Assembly (NCBI GenBank): GCA_025463305.1
Contig: JAOBWK010000080.1
Span: forward strand, 10,828-74,827
Reading direction: 5' to 3'
DNA length: 64,000 nt
Source: Ilumatobacteraceae bacterium
GTDB lineage: Bacteria; Actinomycetota; Acidimicrobiia; Acidimicrobiales; Ilumatobacteraceae
Of the stretch, positions 62,053 to 64,000 are shown piece by piece. The notes under the pieces are model-generated. The model was not told where the DNA came from. It did not search any database and saw only the letters and a program-made list of their open reading frames with translations. Both the position numbers and the translations under genes were made by a program. Numbering within the stretch: position 1 is the first letter of the stretch; each line of letters opens with the position of its first letter.

Positions 62053-62978
62053 GCTGCGACCTCCGGCTCATCGTCGGCGGTCGCGTCGTTGGTTGCGTGT
62101 CCGGCGACGGTGTCGAGGTAGTCGACGGCGGCTTGTGCTCGGCTCGCGACGGTGACGAGTGCTCGGGCGTCGGTACGCAGGACTCGCAGCCACCCGGCGA
62201 GGTAGGAGGCGTGGTCTTCGCGGGTGACCGTGGACAGGTTCATCTGGGCGCACCACATCGCCGCGCCGAGCTCGGCGACGAGTTCCTCGGCGGCGTAGCT
62301 GTCGCTGCCGAATCGGCCGGTCAGGTCGCGGGCGAGTCGCTCGGTGGTCCCGGTCCAGTGGATGTGTTCGTGGGCCTTTGTTGCGGCGTGGTGTGCGGCG
62401 GTGTCGAACTGGGCGAGGGTCGGGACGTGGATGGTGTCGGTCGACGGCTGGAAGTAGGCGCGATTGCCGCCCTCGATCACCGTTGCACCGACCGCAGCGA
62501 AATAGGCGTCGGCCGCATCGATCCGATCTGGTGTGTCACGGTCGGCGAGGTGAGCGGCTCGGCGGGCGAGGATCTCGTCGGCTCCGTCGACCTGCTCGGC
62601 GGCGAACACGCTGTAGGCGCGGGCGATCAGCCGGCGGCGTGGACCCTTGCCGTCGTCGTTTGTTTCGGCGTCGTTGTCGGTCGGGGTCATGGTCTTCCAG
62701 AGGATGACTTGAGTGGCTTTGGCGCCGCGGCGGACTTGGGCGTTGTGGCGTTGCCAGCTGCGGTAGGTGGCCCACACCCCGGAGGTCCAGTCGTGGGCTG
62801 TGGCGACCATTGGGAGCCAGAGTGAGTTGATGCCGCGGTAGGGGCGGCAGTCGACGTTGGTGGGTGTGCCGACGTCGGCGAGTGTGTGCCATGGCATCCG
62901 CCAGGACTTGGTGGCGCCGGTTTCGATGTCGGCGATGAGTTGTTCGGTGATCTGGGCGAAGAGATCGTTGGCCTGCAT
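62049..62978 (-). CDS. ardC: ArdC-family antirestriction/ssDNA-binding protein
   Basis: A 309-residue ArdC protein. The N-terminal ssDNA-binding domain starts DLFAQITEQLIADIETGATK and has GVWATYRSWQRHNAQVRRGAKAT, cited here in part. The C-terminal metallopeptidase-like domain has HEHIHWTG (HExxH) at about 202 and YAAEELVAELGAAM as the third-ligand helix. ArdC proteins coat incoming single-stranded DNA and protect it from restriction. ATG 62978 has AAGGAG seven bases upstream. The first structured leader lies 59 bases further up. Confidence 0.9.
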   Translation of the reverse strand: MQANDLFAQITEQLIADIETGATKSWRMPWHTLADVGTPTNVDCRPYRGINSLWLPMVATAHDWTSGVWATYRSWQRHNAQVRRGAKATQVILWKTMTPTDNDAETNDDGKGPRRRLIARAYSVFAAEQVDGADEILARRAAHLADRDTPDRIDAADAYFAAVGATVIEGGNRAYFQPSTDTIHVPTLAQFDTAAHHAATKAHEHIHWTGTTERLARDLTGRFGSDSYAAEELVAELGAAMWCAQMNLSTVTREDHASYLAGWLRVLRTDARALVTVASRAQAAVDYLDTVAGHATNDATADDEPEVAA

Positions 62979-63036
62979 GACATTGCTCCTTGACGAGATG
63001 GGCTTCGCCCTACGGGCGTGTGGCCCGCCGCCGTGA

Positions 63037-63141
63037 GCAGTCGCTGTCAACCCGGAGGGCTTGGCCCCGAGCTTGCGAGCGGGCTTGACAGCGACTGCGG
63101 CGGCGGGCACGCACTGCACCCCGCCGAAGGCGGGCAACGTC
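63037..63141 (-). ncRNA. Structured leader element upstream of ardC (copy 1)
   Basis: Transcribed toward ardC. The main stem has perfect 14-base arms at 63037-63050 and 63085-63098 (GCAGTCGCTGTCAA and complement), enclosing CCCG/CGGG and a small inner stem (GCTTG, loop GCCC, CGAGC). A second stem follows at about 63119-63133 (CCCGCC, loop GAA, GGCGGG), next to the conserved CAACGTCC. It ends about 59 bases before the ardC ATG. Copy 2 at 63719-63821 shares the inner sequence and folds the same way with different outer bases. Confidence 0.6.
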
Positions 63142-63202
63142 CAACACACCGACGATGGCGAGCCGGCACACCGGCTCGCCGGGTCGTGAGGGTTTGCGGC
63201 AG

Positions 63203-63592
63203 TCAGGCTGCGTTGATCAGATCTCGGTAAGCCGTAGCGAGCGACAGGGGTAGGCGCGTCAGGTGGCCGTCTCGGAGTGCTGGGAGCTCGATCCGGATCG
63301 TGGCGACGTCGGTCGAGACGAACGTGAGAAGTTCGAAGCGCTCAAGGCGGTCGAGGCGTTGCCACAGGTTGGAGTGGCTGCCGCCGAGGCCGACGGTGCG
63401 GGCGAGGTCGTCGATCTGCCAGGTGGTATCGGCGTGGCGGGCGTGTCGCGCGAGGACGTAGGCGAGGAAGCTCGCGCCGGGTCCGATGATCGGGAGCCAC
63501 CAGAAGATGTCTTCGCTGTCGGTGATGTGTGGGCCGGGGATGTGGTCGGCGATCACGATCAGATGGTCGGGGCGGTGGGCTGCGTCAGGCAT
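63203..63592 (-). CDS. Small protein with winged-helix-like core
   Basis: A 129-residue protein. After HLIVIADHIPGPHITDSEDI, the part FWWLPIIGPGASFLAYVLAR then TWQIDDLARTVGLGGSHSNL suggests a winged helix (helix-turn-helix with DDLARTVGLGG). The rest is short. It lies upstream of ardC on the same strand, likely in the same regulon. ATG 63592 has AAGGAG seven bases before it. The open frame upstream is a shadow of the leader. Possibly a regulator of the mobilisation genes (inference). Confidence 0.65.
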   Translation of the reverse strand: MPDAAHRPDHLIVIADHIPGPHITDSEDIFWWLPIIGPGASFLAYVLARHARHADTTWQIDDLARTVGLGGSHSNLWQRLDRLERFELLTFVSTDVATIRIELPALRDGHLTRLPLSLATAYRDLINAA

Positions 63593-63611
63593 GCCGATTC
63601 TCCTTGCACGT

Positions 63612-63670
63612 GGTGCGGTGGAGGGGGAGCCCCGGCCTTCCCCAAGGATGACGCTCCCCCTCCACCTCCC
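63612..63670 (-). repeat. Hairpin in the leader of the winged-helix gene
   Basis: GGTGGAGGGGGAGC and its perfect complement (14 bp) separated by about 25 bases, between copy 2 of the structured element and the ATG at 63592. It could act as an attenuator or block the ribosome site. Confidence 0.55.
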
Positions 63671-63718
63671 CGACCGGTGCGGCCGGGTTCGCCCGTACGG
63701 GCGGCGTCGGCAGCGACC

Positions 63719-63821
63719 GCCTGTCAACCCGAAGGGCTCGGCCCCGAGCTTGCGAGCGGGCTTGACAGGCAAGGGAGCAACGACGCACCCACCGCACCCG
63801 CCCAAAGGGCGGCAACGTCCC
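63719..63821 (-). ncRNA. Structured leader element upstream of the winged-helix gene (copy 2)
   Basis: The same fold as copy 1. The main stem has arms GCCTGTCAA (63719-63727) and TTGACAGGC (63762-63770) with inner CCCG/CGGG and GCTCG, loop GCCC, CGAGC. The second stem is CCGCCC, loop AAA, GGGCGG, next to CAACGTCC. Outside CTGTCAA the next pairs are C-G and G-C here but G-C and C-G in copy 1, so base pairing is kept though the bases differ. It ends about 127 bases before the ATG. Confidence 0.6.
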
Positions 63822-63875
63822 CGGCGGCGGCTCCGATCGTGTCTCGTTGCGTGAGCAATGCCCTCTCGGCACTAC

Positions 63876-63904
63876 TGAATCGGCCTGGGATCCGCGGAGT
63901 CTCC
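63876..63904 (+). mobile_element. Probable left terminal repeat of an IS3-family element
   Basis: TGAATCGGCCTGGGATCC begins 54 bases before the transposase ATG and resembles the ends of actinobacterial IS3 elements (TGAACCG...). The right end is outside the window, so this is tentative. Confidence 0.4.
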
Positions 63905-63929
63905 TTACCTTGGAAACGAGGATGGATTC

Positions 63930-64000
63930 ATGGCAACCAGTGGTGCGCGGCGGAGCCCGCAGAAGTATCCGGTCGAGCTGCGTGAGCGGGCGGTGCGGAT
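63930..64000 (+). CDS. IS3-family transposase OrfA, N-terminal part
   Basis: Truncated by the window end. The visible residues ATSGARRSPQKYPVELRERA match the start of the helix-turn-helix protein (OrfA) of IS3-type elements ('...YPxELRERAVRM'). It would bind the element's ends with OrfB. The insertion sits next to the mobilisation leader. Confidence 0.75.
   Translation, partial: MATSGARRSPQKYPVELRERAVR

Noticed and set aside
61586..62071. Upstream extension of the relaxase frame
   Set aside because: It covers the small Cys protein and the oriT candidate and reads as an Arg-rich shadow. MobF proteins start at the 'LSIAKL' segment.
1..64000. CRISPR arrays, tRNA or rRNA genes
   Set aside because: No regularly spaced repeats and no tRNA or rRNA-like sequence were seen by eye; a tRNAscan or CRISPR finder would be decisive.

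Overview
The window is GC-rich DNA (about two thirds G+C by eye) from an actinobacterium. The gene content fits Actinomycetota: an SCO6880-family conjugation protein, a LysM protein fused to a BTAD regulator, STAS/HATPase/ANTAR/GAF regulators, bacterial Ku, and actinobacterial secreted domains. Acidimicrobiia is my best guess for the class, but that is inference. I found no rRNA, tRNA or CRISPR array.

Layout. Positions 1-9 kb hold chromosome-like genes: a CDF-type transporter, a three-gene membrane/stress operon on the minus strand, a sigma factor fused to a membrane anti-sigma-like tail, a GAF protein, a small winged-helix regulator, an acetyltransferase and a secreted subtilase with a Trp-rich repeat tail. 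Positions 8.9-16.8 kb hold signalling genes: a PAS-GGDEF-EAL protein, a V4R-GAF-GAF-GGDEF protein and a PAS-GAF-GAF-SpoIIE phosphatase. At 17.5-20 kb there is a large secreted repeat/beta-propeller protein.

From 20.4 kb the character becomes mobile. There is a cluster of hairpins, an AbrB-like gene and a doubly inactivated tyrosine recombinase. Next comes a tightly overlapped Tad (type IVc) pilus operon (22.4-30.0 kb) ending in a LysM-BTAD protein (30.0-33.2 kb). A small redox/TetR/PIG-L cargo block follows (33.7-36.7 kb). Then comes a conjugative type IV secretion operon (37.2-47.3 kb): a lytic transglycosylase/M23 hydrolase, a VirB2-like pilin, a VirB8-like protein, a VirB6/TrbL-like protein, an SCO6880 protein, a VirB4-like ATPase, a frameshifted CHC2/Toprim primase and a VirD4/TraG coupling protein. 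Positions 47.4-53.4 kb hold small regulators, broken genes and Ku. Positions 53.6-63.6 kb hold the DNA-processing module: an 801-aa protein with an ArdC-like N-terminus, a MobF relaxase-helicase, ArdC, small accessory genes, a candidate oriT and two copies of a structured leader element. The window ends inside an IS3-family transposase. I read 20.4-63.9 kb as an integrative conjugative element or integrated plasmid. I could not see both ends.

How the genes work together. The MobF relaxase would nick oriT (best candidate 61586-61767) and unwind the strand. VirD4 would pass it to the VirB4-powered channel, the M23/transglycosylase protein would open the wall, and ArdC and the primase would protect and copy the incoming strand. 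The Tad pilus would supply surface attachment. Several genes are damaged: the integrase has a TGA codon and a Tyr-to-Cys change at the nucleophile, the primase has a -1 shift, one secreted protein has two compensating shifts, and a small ORF beside Ku has a TAG. The element may be decaying, or the assembly may hold indel errors. The most novel-looking signal is the pair of structured leaders at 63037-63141 and 63719-63821, in which stems are kept by paired base changes.
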